NCBI GenBank assembly: GCA_037501455.1
Contig: CM074858.1
Span: forward strand, 84,914,501-84,978,500
Length of the DNA stretch: 64,000 nt
Origin: Lantana camara
Taxonomy: Eukaryota > Streptophyta > Magnoliopsida > Lamiales > Verbenaceae
Direction of reading: 5' to 3'
Under the pieces are notes generated by a model. The model was not told the origin of the DNA. It saw nothing but the letters and a program-made list of their open reading frames with translations, and searched no databases. Positions 32,901 through 46,300 of this stretch are shown here, in pieces (position 1 is the first letter of the stretch; each line of letters begins with the position of its first letter). A program made the position numbers and the translations under genes.

Positions 32901-35900
32901 GGTGTGGAAGTAAGTGGCTGATTGAACTTCATTAGGTGTAAATTATTCTATCTGATGAGTTTAATGCTGCAGGTCCTACCTGAATTTTTCCAAGTAGAAG
33001 CTTTTGCAAAACTGAATAATGCCATAGGCAAGGTAAACCCAAGTTTATGTATGAAATTCAAATATATTAAAAACTTGTAGGTGATGATTTAGAGTATATT
33101 TATTTTTCTTGCTTTGATTGTTTTTTTCGCAGTACAGCTTAAACTGATCAGATAACTCTAATTAGAAGAAATTAACAAGTATTGATGTTAATATTACTTA
33201 TGGTGGTGTTGATGACTATGATTTTTTTGTTGGGACATAGTTTCCCATTCTTCTTCTGGACAGAAAGATTCAATGCTATTGATGTTATGGAGTCTGGACC
33301 ACACCAACTAATATAGAGTTTCGTATCTGTCATTGTGGTTGTAAGGATCATGGAATTTAAATTCAACTAATGAAAATGTTGATTGCCCATTGTGTTGCCT
33401 CTAAGTTCTCTTGGACTTGATATGATTCTTCTAACTTGCATGTCATGTTGCTATATCAGCATATGTCCACATGCCTTATGAAACCAGCGTAAGAGATACT
33501 CAGCTTGGTTTCTTCAATATGTTTTGATCCCATATCTTGAATCTGATTTTGTTTTTGCAGTTTTTTGCTTTTAGATGTTGTCTAGACCTATATTGCATGC
33601 TTTTAGATAAAGCATCTGCTCTGAAACCTGTACTTTGTCGAACTTAGAGCTTTTTCCTCATACTACAACCGCTGCTACTCCTCCTTTCTCTCTTTTATTT
33701 CATTTTTTGTTGGTTTTTCCCTGCAAATTAAATGTTTCAGTTGTGGAATGCAGGTGATAGAAGCACAAGATAACATGGAGATCGCTGGAGTTGTAACTTT
33801 GTATGCATCTCTTTTGACATTTACTCTACAAGTACATGCAGATCGGCTTGATTATGTTGACCAAATTCTGGTAAGCCTTTATAGCTTGTGGTGGTTTCTT
33901 ATAGGATTACTGAATGATAGCTGTTTTCACTTTCACGTTATGTTCTTTAGCTCCCTACAAAATGAGTACTGGTCAAATATTTTAGGTTTATCTTTCTTGA
34001 TGCATGAATTGGTGCATTTTTCCTTACATTCATAGTATCTCAATCTTATCTTCTTTCAAAACCCGGTGAACCCTTACCCCAAAACGCATAAAGAGAAACG
34101 CCTTCGTGCTGAACCTCCTTTTGATCCTGCAAGAAACGAACCCAACTGTCCAATCAGAACTGTCATTGGCGCCAGTACTCATTATTCTAGATTCAGGAAG
34201 AAATCTGTAAACATTGATCAACTATTCATTTTCCGTTTGACGTACTATAGTATTGCTTTATGACCAACAATTACTTTCAACAGTTTCTCTCTCTATAGCA
34301 TCATCTTATTTTTTCACTTTGGTTGTTCTATTACTGACATCCTTTATCACTTCTTGAAAATTTGTCCAAAATTTGTTAGGAACATCTTTTCAATTTGTTC
34401 ATATATCTCCAACCTGTTTCTGTTCATTTTCCTGCAGGGAGCATGTCTTAAGAAACTTTCAGGAAAAGAAAAACTTGATGACAGCAAAGCAACAAAGCAG
34501 ATTGTTGCACTTCTAAGTGCTCCGCTCGAGAAGTATAAAGATATAGACACTGCTCTGAAGCTGTCAAATTATCCCCGTGTCATGGAATATCTAAATCATG
34601 GAACAAATAGGGAGATGGCTAATGTTATCATACAAAATATAATGAGAAACAAGACTTGCATTTCAACAGCTGAGAAGGTAGTGTTTCAAGATCTAGTTTA
34701 GTTGGTTTCGTTTAGCCTTCACTTAACGGAATTATTGGTCTTACAGGTGGATGCTTTGTTAGGATTGATAAAAGGGCTAATAAGAGATTCAGATGCAGAT
34801 CTTCATGATGAGGTGGCTTGGAGATGGTTTAAATCCATTTATTCATGATTCTAAGTGACATATTCTTTTTCTTTTTTTAAAAATTTTGTTTATGGTTTAA
34901 ATCAATTTATAAAGATCTTCAATTTAGATATGTTCCTTTTGGCTGAAGCATAGTCTGGATGATCACCATGATTATCTGTTCTGAGGTACTTTTTTCTGTT
35001 TTACTTCCAGATTGATGAGGACTTCAAAGAGGAGCAGGATTCTGTGGCACGTCTTATCCAAATGCTGCACAGTGATGACCCAGATGAGATGTTGAAGGTA
35101 ATCATGATATTTATTCGTCAATCACTGGTAGGATTTCTACTATTAACTATTTTTAAGTGACAACTTCCTGTCTATTCTCTGATGTTGTTGCACTTTGTTG
35201 TCGCCTTTATCTTCAGTGCATTAGGTAAACTTGATACTGGGTTTTTTTAGTTACTTTTTTACTGTCATTAAAAGCTATTATATGTACTGTATAAGTTGGC
35301 ATCTATTTTTTTTATACATCTATTATATCCATGTGACCATAGTTTGTAAATGGTAATAAGATTTTGGATGGCCAGACAACTGATTTTTGTGCGTGAGTTG
35401 GAAAGTGGTAAGTAAAATTTTAATGTTGACCTTTCAATGATGAATATATACTGGAGAGATCTAATCAGCTAGGCCAATATTTTGGGCTCTTGCTCTTTGT
35501 CTTTCTCTTTATAAGTCAATATCCATTTCCCATCCTCCTACATCCTCAGATAATGAACTCTCTTCAATTTCAACCTTGCATCCACCGCAATTAGTTTTGC
35601 TTTCCTTTTATTTTTACTGCATGTGAATTGTTTCAGTATTATCTTTTCCTATCATCTTCTCTCCGGGACATGATATTCTCTGTTGTATCTTCTTAGATTG
35701 CAATTGGCCTAGTTATGTTTGATGGCAATTGTTCCTTTTATTTGATTAATTCTTTTTCTATATTTTCTCTCTTTTGTTGTTTATTTCTTTATTTTTAATT
35801 TTTTCTAATCTACCTCATTCTCGGATATGGTAATATATTTTTTGAATTTCAGATCATCCATAGAGTGAGGAAGCATATTATGGCTGGAGGACGGAAGAGG

Positions 35901-38262
35901 CTTCCGCATACGGTCCCTCCCCTCATATTTAGTTCTCTACAGGTACTTCAACTTTTCAACTTGCATGGTCAGCTTACACCAACTTACATTAGTTAATTTT
36001 GTTTATTTAATTACTTACGGTAGCATGCTAGTTGGGGCTAAATAGAGATTGTGGGGATAGTGGTGGTGGCAGTTTGTAAGCTCATGAAATGGAGGTGGCT
36101 TGTGAAGCACTTATTTGATACATTTCTCAGGGTGCCTAGGAAGGGGATGACAAGATGAGACAGATTTAATTTGTAAGTTTTTGTGGTTTGAGTTTGTCAG
36201 GTTGCCCTTGAGAAACTAAGAGCAAGTTAATTAAAATTTACCATTTAACCTGCATCAGCAGTTATCTCCAACCTTTTTTCCTATCCAATCACATAATGAT
36301 GAGCACTATCAAAGTCTCTTAAGGATTCCAGTGATTTTGCTTTTCTCAAATCTTAGGATTTTTTTGTAATTAGAGACGAAGCATCTGGAAAGCGAACTAG
36401 ATACCTTTTTAAGCTGCTTCCTGCTGAGATGGGTTTTGATGATATATCAGACTTGATATATGTGATTAATCCTGCGTGCTAGAAATGCGTTTTGATGATG
36501 TACAAGTCCTGATATATGTGATTAATTTCGCATGCTTGAGAGTGAAAGAATGAGGGAGGGAGATGTTCACACTATCTGATGTTTATATATCTCATATGCA
36601 GCTAGTAAGGCGACTCGAAGGTCAAGATGAAGGTGCATCTGGTGAAGAGGCATCAACCAGCCCAAAGAAGATTTTTCAGATAGTGACGCAGGTATTAATG
36701 ATTTTACCTTGCAAATGCTCTATAGGTTGTACATTACTCTGTTGCGGCATGACACCGGCTTTTTTTAGTTCTGTTTCTATATTGAACCCTTTAATGCTTA
36801 CAATTAACATTAGACAAAATTTCTGCACTCATTCTTATAGGTAGTTTGCTCCTAAATTTCCACTCAATTTTCTCTCTTTAAAATACTTTCAATTGTTGCT
36901 CTGGCTTGAGAACTTGATAGAGAACTTATTGCCTTATTGGATATCAACTCAACTAGAAGCTTCTCCTTCGTCATTTTTTGGTGATTTTCATTTTAAACCG
37001 CTCATTATAGTTTGCAATAACCGCTACCTCTTTATTATAGACAATTGAGGCATTGTCAAGTATTCCGGTACCAGAACTGGCCCTGGCGTTGTATCTGCAA
37101 TGTGCTGAGGTACTTCTTTTTTTTTGGGGAACCTGAACTCATAGGTGGAGTGTCTGTATTTTCTGTGATCTGTAGTTCCTAATTTTTTGCTAATTCTCAG
37201 GCTGCAAATGACTGTGATCTAGAACCTGTAGCATATGAATTTTTCACCCAAGCCTATATTTTGTATGAAGAAGAAATCTCGGTAAACTTTCATTTTCCTG
37301 TTGTCACATTCTTTCGACTTGTGGAAAATTTCTATCCATGCTTAATTTTTCTCCTTTGCTTCCATCACTCTAGGATTCAAAAGCTCAAGTGACTTGCATG
37401 CACCTAATAATAGGGACACTTCAGAGGATGCACATCTTTGGTGTTGAGAACAGAGATGCATTGACGCACAAAGCTACAGGGGTAAATTATTGTAAGCCTA
37501 TTTGTAGTATATATACCTATACAAATTGCCAACCACAAACTTATATATGGGACAACCCTTCTATCAAATTAGTTTCATTTATTTGGTGCCATAAGAAATG
37601 TGTAACTTATTATCTGTTCGTCTTTCCTAATTCTATCTGTAGTATTCTGCAAAGCTGTTGAAGAAGCCAGACCAGTGTCGAGCTGTCTATGCATGTTCAC
37701 ACCTGTTCTGGCTTGATGATCATGATAGTATCAGAGATGGAGAAAGGTTTGCTATAATTCAAATCTCTAGCTATTCAATATCTTGAAAGCTATATTTTGT
37801 TTTGGCATTTTATTTATTTATGTGATTTTACCCAATTTTTCTTTAGGGTTTTGCTTTGCTTGAAGCGCGCCTTAAGAATTGCAAATGCAGTCCAACAAAT
37901 GGCCAATGCAACTAGGGGGAGTGGTGCATCAGTTGTACTCTTTATAGAGATATTGAACAAGTAATGAATGAACATGACTTATACTCTCACACTCCATTGT
38001 CATTATAGTTCTGAAAATAAGTCGTTGCTCTTATCTTTTGTGAAATTTCAGGTATTTGTACTTCTACGAGAAGGGGGTACCACAGATTACGGTTGAATCC
38101 ATCCAAAGCTTGATTGAATTGATCAGAAACGAGATGAATGGTGAAAATGCACATACAGATCCATCAGCAGATGCTTTTCTTGCTAGTACATTGCGGTATA
38201 TACAGTTCCAGAAAGAGAAAGGTGGTGCTGTTGGGGAGAAATACAACCTCATCAAGGTGTGA
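29934..38262 (+). CDS. VPS35: Vacuolar protein sorting-associated protein 35 (retromer core subunit), 22 exons
   Basis: VPS35 is the scaffold of the retromer, which recycles vacuolar sorting receptors from endosomes. Exons: 29934-30026, 30118-30214, 30301-30424, 31020-31205, 32023-32110, 32313-32369, 32460-32549, 32633-32755, 32835-32909, 32973-33032, 33754-33870, 34438-34677, 34747-34812, 35011-35097, 35853-35942, 36602-36691, 37041-37109, 37201-37281, 37374-37481, 37643-37746, 37847-37960, 38052-38262. All introns are GT-AG, and the exons sum to 2370 nt (789 aa plus stop), matching the plant family. The start [20 protein letters not shown] aligns with plant homologues. The conserved PRLYLL motif (residues about 103-108), which contacts VPS26, spans the exon 3-4 junction. 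The rest is helical solenoid ending in YNLIKV. No disruption is seen, and it is probably functional. The plant paralogue (A, B or C) cannot be decided. Confidence 0.97.
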
Positions 38263-39693
38263 TTTTAACTGAGGTAAATCGAACAGTGTTATTGGATGAT
38301 TATTTTGGTTGTAGACTCATTTAACACTGAAGAGAATGTGTCGGTCCTTGCTTTCTTTTTTTGCTGAAGGAAGTGGTGACCACTGCTATAGGAACTGTTG
38401 ATAATTGTAGTACTAGATCCTTGAATTATACACCGAGCAATCAAAGACATCTATAGTTTGAGTCTTGTGTATCCAACTTGTGGGAAATTTGAAATACTGT
38501 TCGCAATAAGATCGCGGTGCATATATTTGTCTGTAATTCCATTTTCTTTGTATGTGATGTGGGGAAGAATCGCTCTGGTATTTTTTTTTTTTTTACAGTT
38601 CATACAATGTCGAGGTTCAAGAATAATCACTTGTAAGTCATGAGCTGAATACTCTCATCTTATTGTGCTTGATAACCTCTTATTAGTTCATACATTCCGA
38701 GAAATCTTTCCCTTGCATCTTCTACGACATGCTTTCGACACTCCAAAGAAGTGCCATCTAGATAAGTGTCGGGAATTTGAAAAAAGAAAAAAGAAAAGTG
38801 AAATAGAACACTTTTATCTTATGGGGAGCATTCGACCCCGTGTGCAGTGTGCACAATGCCGGTGTTTTATTTTAAATTTTGTAAGGGATTGTTTTGTGTC
38901 CTTTTGATATTTTTGTATGTAATAGACATGATTACATAATTTTCATTGTATGATTTTGATATTAATGGTTTGGTATTTTTTAAGAATTGGAATGATAATG
39001 ATAATGAGTGTTGAATTATTTACGTCTGTCTTGCGTTTGGATGTAATATGTTTTTTTAAGTGTTTCTTTTTTCTTTTAATCAATATTAATTCCTCAACTA
39101 TATATATATTTCTTAAGTTAAAAATTTTACTTCCTAGGTTTGTTAACTAGTTGGTTAATATAATCATTAAAATTTTGCTAGATATTCGATTCAATTTGTT
39201 TACTATAATAGGTCTAGTTAACTAACAATTTTTTTTTTTTTTTTTTTTTTTTTGAAATTGTCAAATGGTGTAACGTATTTTTATATTTTCTTGAATTTTG
39301 TTAATAGTATAGGACTCTTATAATATTTTAATAAACATATAAATTGATATGTTAAATGCCCATTTCTAATAAAAGTAAACTATCTTCAACTATGCTAATG
39401 GCATATTTTTTTCTTATTTATTTTACATATTTCAAACTACAATACATTATCTCCCGTTGTTCTAGGATTTATCAAAATAATATATATCATCCTAAGTATA
39501 TGGAGAGTTTAAACATAACAATAACTATTTACTTTATAAAGCAGATAGTTTAGTAGTAAATATTTGCACTCATATATTTTCAGGTTTTTTCTTGTTGTAT
39601 AGATATCAAATTTACCTATAGTGTCTTATAATGATCCAGAAATGAAATTGCATTACAACTAAATATATTAAGAATATATATAAATGTTTAATA
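38263..39693. other. VPS35 3' region and AT-rich spacer
   Basis: This includes the VPS35 3' UTR of unknown length, then AT-rich DNA with a T tract of about 23 bases at 39,231-39,253. No supported gene, repeat boundary or RNA gene. Confidence 0.5.
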
Positions 39694-40019
39694 TCTATAC
39701 TATTATATTAAGTAAGAGACCCCTATAGTAATCGTTTTGGTCTCTTGGACTTTAAAATTAAATTTTTTTTTTTTAGTTTCTATCAACGTGTTATTTATAT
39801 TTACGAACTTCTTTTTTTTCTCTCACTTTACTCTTATTTTTCTAATTATATATTTTTATTCTTTCTCATATTTTTTAATTTATATTTTGTATTATCTTTT
39901 AAAATTTTAATTATATTAAAATTAATTATCAAATAGATATTAACATAAAAATTTTAATTAAATATATATTTAAATAATAATATTTTTATTATTTACACAC
40001 ACATAGAGTGTACAAGAGT
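39694..40019 (+). mobile_element. Possible small non-autonomous Helitron, split by the TAT element
   Basis: The left end TCTATACTATTATATTAAG follows an A, as in many plant Helitrons. Past the TAT insertion the sequence TACTAG then T (51907-51913) gives a CTRR-type 3' end before T, preceded by a weak TACAC...GTGTA stem near 39,994-40,013. The whole would be about 330 bp and has no target duplication. The evidence is only end-motif similarity. Confidence 0.35.
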
Positions 40020-40790
40020 TGATATGGCATAATAGTACAGGGCTACGTGGCCGCGCCCTGTTGGTGCCACGTGGACCCTCACACCGACCTGGACAAACCA
40101 AAACGACCTCCTGGACAGGTCATCAGATCGATATCAAGTCCTCAGGTCATCAGGTTTGTTTAAAGACACCAAATCGATGGGTATACCATGCGATCATCAG
40201 ATCAACAGATCGATCTACTCTCTTCTATGAGGAAACCCACAGCATTAAGGGGCCCGGAAGGCGATATCGATCTCATACGTCACCGGACACCCGAATACTG
40301 TAAAGCACTCCTGTCGGGACACGTGTGCCCTTCCCATTCCCTGGAACAGGCGTACTACGGCTCATTAATGACCGTCAGTCCCTGCTTTTACCCAAAGGGG
40401 AAAGAAGGTACAAACGACCCGCCTCAAGCCGGTTCCATCGTCCGACACCCAGATCGGCGACTGGCAACGCCATTAATGCACACCTACAGTACACACACTA
40501 CTGTGTCATTTGGCCACGGCTATAAATACTCGCCCTTTGAACAGTAGTTGGTAGGGCTTTTAATACGCATTCAATTGCATTTATTCTCTCTCTAAAGAGC
40601 TCCATTACTGACTTGAGCGTCGGAGTGCCAACCTTGGGTACCACCCCAAGTCCCCCAAGTTGGTTTCGAGCTCACGTTTGCTAGTGCTTTCAGGTCGATA
40701 AAGAACCCACTCAAACAAATTCTTGACTGATTGACCCATATCTGACAGCCAGATCGACCACGTCAGATCGACCAGATTTGAGCCAGATCA
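40020..40790 (+). repeat. 5' LTR of the TAT element
   Basis: 771 bp, TGATATGGCATAAT...GAGCCAGATCA. A TATA box TATAAATA lies at 40521-40528, so the transcript start would be near 40,550. G-box-like CCACGTGG (about 40,066) and ACACGTGT (about 40,320) are upstream. It is longer than the 3' LTR by a 14-bp tandem duplication near 40,760 and one G near 40,553. Confidence 0.96.
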
Positions 40791-40793
40791 GTT

Positions 40794-40811
40794 TGGCGCC
40801 GTCTGTGGGAA
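40794..40811 (+). other. Primer binding site of the TAT element
   Basis: TGGCGCCGTCTGTGGGAA begins three bases after the LTR end. This is the PBS form usual in TAT elements. The second TAT element has the one-base variant TGGCACCGTCTGTGGGAA at 60194-60211. I do not assign the primer tRNA. Confidence 0.8.
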
Positions 40812-40869
40812 ACTCTCTTTTTTTACATCGACCTAGATAAAAGCCCTTTGCCCCCTTTTTCAAAACACG

Positions 40870-42895
40870 ATGGTTAACACAAGGAACACCAACCGTGATG
40901 AGGACCTGGAGGAGGTTGCCAAAGGCAGGCATGACTACAACGCGCCGCTTGGTAACACCTCCGCTGTTCTGCCGGACGGTCCCAGCACCAACGTTCCCTA
41001 GCCTCCACTGGAGGCCACTCCCAGGTACACCGTCACCCAGGCGGACCTGGAAGCCTTCCTCGACCAGTGGCGGGTCGAGATCGAGCGTGCCCAAACGGAG
41101 GGCCGCGAACCCAGGCGCCCGGAGCTGCCAAGGGCCAGCCCTGCTACCACCATACCTAGCCCCGTGGTGGGCAATGCGTTGGCCCCCACTGTCCAAGCAT
41201 ACGGGAACCCTGTTCCCTATGTCTTTCAACCGCTCGACGGGCGACCCGCGCAGATCATCTGGGGCCTTAGTCCCCAGGTAGGGGCGGGGCAGATCCAAGG
41301 AATCGCTCCGCCACCGCCACCTCCCGCAGCAGACAAGGAAGTTCCTCGAGAAGACCATGGGGACTCCGACCACCCCAGCCGCAACAACCGCGGCAAGCGC
41401 GTGGTCGACGAGGACGACGACGAATTCGACGACCTCAGAGATCGAATCCCCCCCCGAACGGCTAGGGAGGAGGCCGCCCGAATCGCCGCGGCTCGCGCGG
41501 GGAGAGAACAAGACTACTGTGAGGACCCACCCCGAAAAAGGGTCCAAGACCGCCTGGGTGACCGTGGTTCCCACGTCACCCAGAGGCAGGTCGACCTTCG
41601 AGAAGGGCTGAACCGACGCCCTCTCCGTTACCGCAGCGACAGGGAAGAAGTTTCCCCTTTCTGCGAGGATATTCTCCGCACGACCTGTGATGGAGATCGA
41701 ATTCCGACCGGCCTTCCCATGTATAACGGGACCACAGATCCCGAAAAACATGTGACGGCCTTCGAGAACCGGATGTTCCTACACTCCCATCCCCAACAGA
41801 TCTGGGCTAAGCTCTTCGTCACCACGTTGACAGGCCCCGCTCAAGATTGGTTCATCCGCCTGCCGCCACGGTGCATAACGACCTACAACCGGTTTGTAGA
41901 TCGATTCACGGCGCACTTTTCCTCGATGACGGGAGAAAAACTCCCCCCTTCCTATCTCAACAGCATCTATCAGAGGGAGGGTGAGTCCCTGCGAGATTTC
42001 ATGACTCGCTTTTCGAGGGAAGTAGTTCGGGTCGAAAACCCGACGATGGACACCCTGCTCTCTGTGGTCCATCGAGCTCTCCGCAATCGCCTATGGGCGG
42101 ATGAGATCGTCAGGGCCGGGCCACGCAACCTGACGGAGATCCAGGATATCGCCCACGGCTTCATGCGCGTTGAGGAGATCGCCCTCGCGCACGGACCTCC
42201 TCCTCGATCTGAGAGGCAGGTCATTGGGTCCAGCTCGCCCCAACACCGAAAAGGGAGCGAGCAAAAGAAAATCAAGGGGAAAGTCGACCAACCGACCCAG
42301 GTTGTCCGACGAAACTATGTCCCCTTGACCAAGTCCTTAGACCAGATCTACGTGGTCATGGACCAAAGCCTTTTGAAGAAACCAAAGCCCATCCGGGAGG
42401 GCCCGAAGACTCAGACATCAGGAAAGTACTGTGGCTACCATCAGCAATGGGGCCACACGACTGCGGAATGTAACGCCCTCCGAGATGAGATCGAAAGACT
42501 CATCCAAGGGGGACACCTGAAGGATTTTGTTCGATGCATCGACCACTACTCTGAAAAGGCGGGGAGGTCAAGCGACCGCGACAGGTCCAGATCTAGATCT
42601 CCCCCAAAACGATCCGGGAAGCAGCCGCTGGAAAGATCAGAAGACAATCCCCCCACTCACGGCAAGATCTATATGATAGCCGGGGGGCACGAGGGCGGCG
42701 ACTCAAATGCAGCTCGAAAAAGGAACATCAGGCGAGCAGCTCGAGAGTACAACGGCCCGCATGAAGAAGTCTTCCAGATCAATCCTGGTAGAGAGTGGGA
42801 AAGGCAGGAGGTTAGCTTTAGTGGGAGTGATAGCCGCCCGGGCCCCCATCGGGAAGGCGACGCGCCTAGCTGTCCGATGGTGGTGACCTTGGGCG
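40870..42895 (+). pseudogene. TAT element gag, one in-frame stop
   Basis: The ATG at 40870 opens a frame that meets TAG at 40999-41001 and then stays open to the MITE at 42896 (and into it, to 42978). The retrotransposon gag domain occupies about 41,700-42,180 (KLFVTTLTGPAQDWFIRLP, SIYQREGESLRDFMTRF). A His/Cys-rich motif CGYHQQWGHTTAEC near 42,430 is the TAT-type knuckle. Arg/Ser- and Pro-rich linkers flank it. The stop is in a context where CAG to TAG is the simplest change. The protein packages element RNA. An opposite-strand open frame over its N-terminal half is a shadow caused by high GC. Confidence 0.88.
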
Positions 42896-43302
42896 TAGGG
42901 ATGCAAACGAGCCGAGCCAGCTCGCGAGCCTGGCGAGCAAGCTCGAGCCAAGCCCGAACTCAAGCCCCTTTTAGTTAGGCTCGTGGCTCGCGACTCGCGA
43001 GCCAGGCTATTTAATTAAAAAATAATATTTTTATTTTTATATATATAAATATTTTTATTTTTATATAATATTATATATATTTTTATTGATTTTTATATAA
43101 AATTAATAAAAAATTAATATATTTATAATATATATGTATATATATTTAATAAATATATATTATTATATATAAAAATACATTAAATTATTTAAAAAAACTA
43201 ATTTTTAATTAAAAATAATATAATTTGATTTGGCTCGAGCCGAGCTCGAGCCAGAAAAAAAAAGGCCAAGGCTCGGCTCGGCTCGGCTCGTTTGCATCCC
43301 TA
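42896..43302. mobile_element. hAT-type MITE between gag and protease (407 bp)
   Basis: The ends TAGGGATGCAAACGAGCCGA and GGCTCGTTTGCATCCCTA are inverted repeats. A perfect 8-bp duplication CTTGGGCG flanks them at 42888-42895 and 43303-43310. Subterminal GGCTC/GAGCC words repeat (GGCTCGGCTCGGCTCG at the right) and the core is AT-rich without coding capacity. It belongs to the same TIR family as 20370-21331. Because it interrupts a young retrotransposon, it moved recently. Confidence 0.95.
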
Positions 43303-46300
43303 CTTGGGCGTGGCTAACTATGATGTAACCAAATGCCTAGTTGATAATGGAAGCAGCTCGAATATTATCCCTTACTCGACTCTTGTAAAAATGAAGTTGC
43401 ATAACCTAAAGCTCGATCCGATCCGAACACCGCTTTTCGGGTTCGGCGGATCAGAAGTCATACCGTTAGGGCGCATCCGACTTCTCACCTCGATGGGAAC
43501 ATCCCCCAAGAGGGTGACCCAGGAGGTCGAGTACGTTGTCGTCAATATGCCCCTAGCGTATAACATGATCTTCGGCCGACCTGGCCTTATTCAGTTCAAA
43601 GCAATCATCTCAACATACCATCAAAAGCTGAAAATGCCCACCCCGAACGGGGTCGGAGAGGTGACTTGCGATATCATGGACAGTTGGGCTTGTTACGCCA
43701 TCGTCCTGAAAAAGCCATCCGGGAAAGAGGTGGAGCAAGAGCTCGACCTCCAGACCTATGCCGATGGGGAGATCGAGCTTCCCACAAAAGAATGCGAGGC
43801 GGAGAGATCCCCCGCAGCTCGGAAAAGAAAGGCCAGCGAGCGGCTCGAGCCCTCTGAAGAACTGAAAGAAATTGCCCTAGTCCCCGGAAGCAGCAATAAG
43901 ACCACCAAGATCGGGGCGAACATGCATCCGCAACACGAGGTCATGATGATAGAATTCTTGAGGGACAACTCTGACATCTTCGCTTGGGCTGCCAAAGATC
44001 TGACCGGAGTCGACCCGAAGGTGATCTGCCACCGGCTCGGAATCGATCCGTCGGTCAAACCCATAAAACAAAAGCTAAGACCTCAAAGTCGGGCGAGGAA
44101 TGATATAATCGAGGCCGAGGTCAATAAACTCCTCGATGCAGGATACGTTACTCCAGCTCAATACGTTGACTGGTTGTGCAACGTGGTCCTCGTGCAAAAA
44201 ATAGGCGGGAAATGGAGAATGTGCAACGATTTCACCGACCTCAACAAGGCATGCCCGAAAGACCCGTATCCACTGCCTCGAATTGATCAGCTCGTCGACT
44301 CGACAGCTGGGTGCGAGATGCTCAGTATGATGGATGCATTTCAAGGCTACTACCAGATCTCTATGGCTCCCGAAGACCAAAAGCACACGACCTTCATTGT
44401 AGTAAAAGGAATATACTGCTTCAAGGTCATGCCCTTCGGGCTAAAGAATGCTGGAGCTACGTACCAAAGATTGGTCAACCTAATGTTCAGAGATGAGATC
44501 GGAAAGACCATGGAGGTCTACGTCGACGATATGATCGTGAAAAGTCGTTGGGCGTACCATCATTTAGATCATCTGCGCAGATCGTTTGAGATCTTAAGGC
44601 AATACGGTATGAAACTCAACCCCGACAAATGCACGTTCGGGGTCGAAGGAGGAAAGTTTCTAGGATACATGGTGAGGCAACGAGGCATCGAGGCGAATCC
44701 TACGAAGATCAAAGCAATCCAGGTCATCCCTCGACCTCGATGCATCAACCAGGTGCAGTCCCTGGTGGGTCGCATAATCTCACTCAACCGGTTCATATCA
44801 CGGTCGTCCGAACGAAACCTCCCATTCTTCAAAGTTTTAAGGAATCTCAAAAAATTCGAGTGGAACGAAGAATGCGACCGAGCGTTAGATCAACTGAAAG
44901 AGTACCTGGCCTCCCCGCCATTGCTGGCCAAGCCGAATGAAGGAGAGACCTTGTACCTCTACCTGTCCCTCTCTAATGAAACCTTCAGCTCAGTCTTGGT
45001 CTCCATTAGAGATCGAAAGCACCTACCGATCTACTACCTGAGCAAGATCCTACACGGCGCGGAGCGAAATTATCTCGAGATCGAGAAGTTCGTATTCGCT
45101 CTGACGCATGCGGCTCGGAAGCTACGTCCGTATTTCCAAGCTCATCCCATAATCGTCCTAACGGATCAACCCCTTAGGCAGGTCTTATCCAAGCCCGACG
45201 TGTCGGGTCGAATGATGAAATGGGCGGTCGAGTTGAGTCAGCATGACATCACCTACCAACCCCGGGCCGCCCAACAAGCTCAAGTTCTGGCTGACTTTCT
45301 AGTCGAAAAGAACACCAGCTCGATGGAGATCGTCCGTGCCACGCCTAGTTGGACCATGTACACGGATGGCTCATCGACCTCTCAAGGAGGGGGGGTGGGC
45401 ATATCCCTAATAAACTCAGACGGACTACAGCTCGATTTCGCCATTAAGCTCGATTTTAAAGCGACAAACAACGAAGCTGAGTACGAAGCACTGGTGGCGG
45501 GGCTAAGGTACGCCACGGAGAACCAGATCGACAGGTTAGCCGTCGTAACTGACTCCCAGCTCGTCGCGGGCCAAGTCAACGGCACGTACGAAGCTCGGGA
45601 AGATTCCATGGCGGCGTATCTCAAAATGGTGAAAGAGCTGGCCTCTAAGCTGAAAGAGTTCAAAATCGAACAGGTCCCTCGCGAAGAGAACGGTCGAGCA
45701 GATGCCCTATCGAAGTTGGCCAACGGATTCCAGGGAACAAAGGATGCGACCATCTCGTTCATGGTCTCGGGGGGCCGTGCGATCGATAAAGGAAAAGTCG
45801 AGGTCGCGACAATCGATCCGCCGGAACCTTGCTGGATGGACGATCTAATCGCTTATCTGAAGGACGGGCCTTTGCCCCAAAATCGAACTGAGGCCAGGAG
45901 AATAAAATATCGATCTCTGCTATATATGATGGATCATGAAGGCAGGTTGTTCAAAAAATCCTTCACAGGTCCCCCTCTAAGGTGCCTGCGACCTAGCCAA
46001 GCCTAAGATGTCCTAGAAGAAGTCCATGAGGGATGCTGCGGGAACCATTCTGGAGGGCGAGCTCTAGCTCGAAAGATCTTAAGGAGCGGGTATTTTTGGC
46101 CGACTATGGTGTGGGATGCGAAGATCCACTCTAGGAAATGCCAGAAACACGGCAACCTAATCCACACTCACCCCGCGTCCATGATACCGATCGATGTGTG
46201 CTGGCCCTTCGACCAATGGGGGATCGACATCATCGGTCCCTTCCCCTTGGCACCCAGACAAAAAAAGTTTGCCATAGTATGCGTCGAATACTTCTCAAAG

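Noticed and set aside
36563..36844. Frame of 93 codons around 36.6 kb taken alone
   Set aside because: It is VPS35 exon 16 plus intron read-through; the exon itself is 36602-36691.
40711..41751. 346-codon open frame on the minus strand over the TAT gag
   Set aside because: It mirrors the GC-rich gag coding strand, starts in gag and ends in the LTR, and shows no domain.
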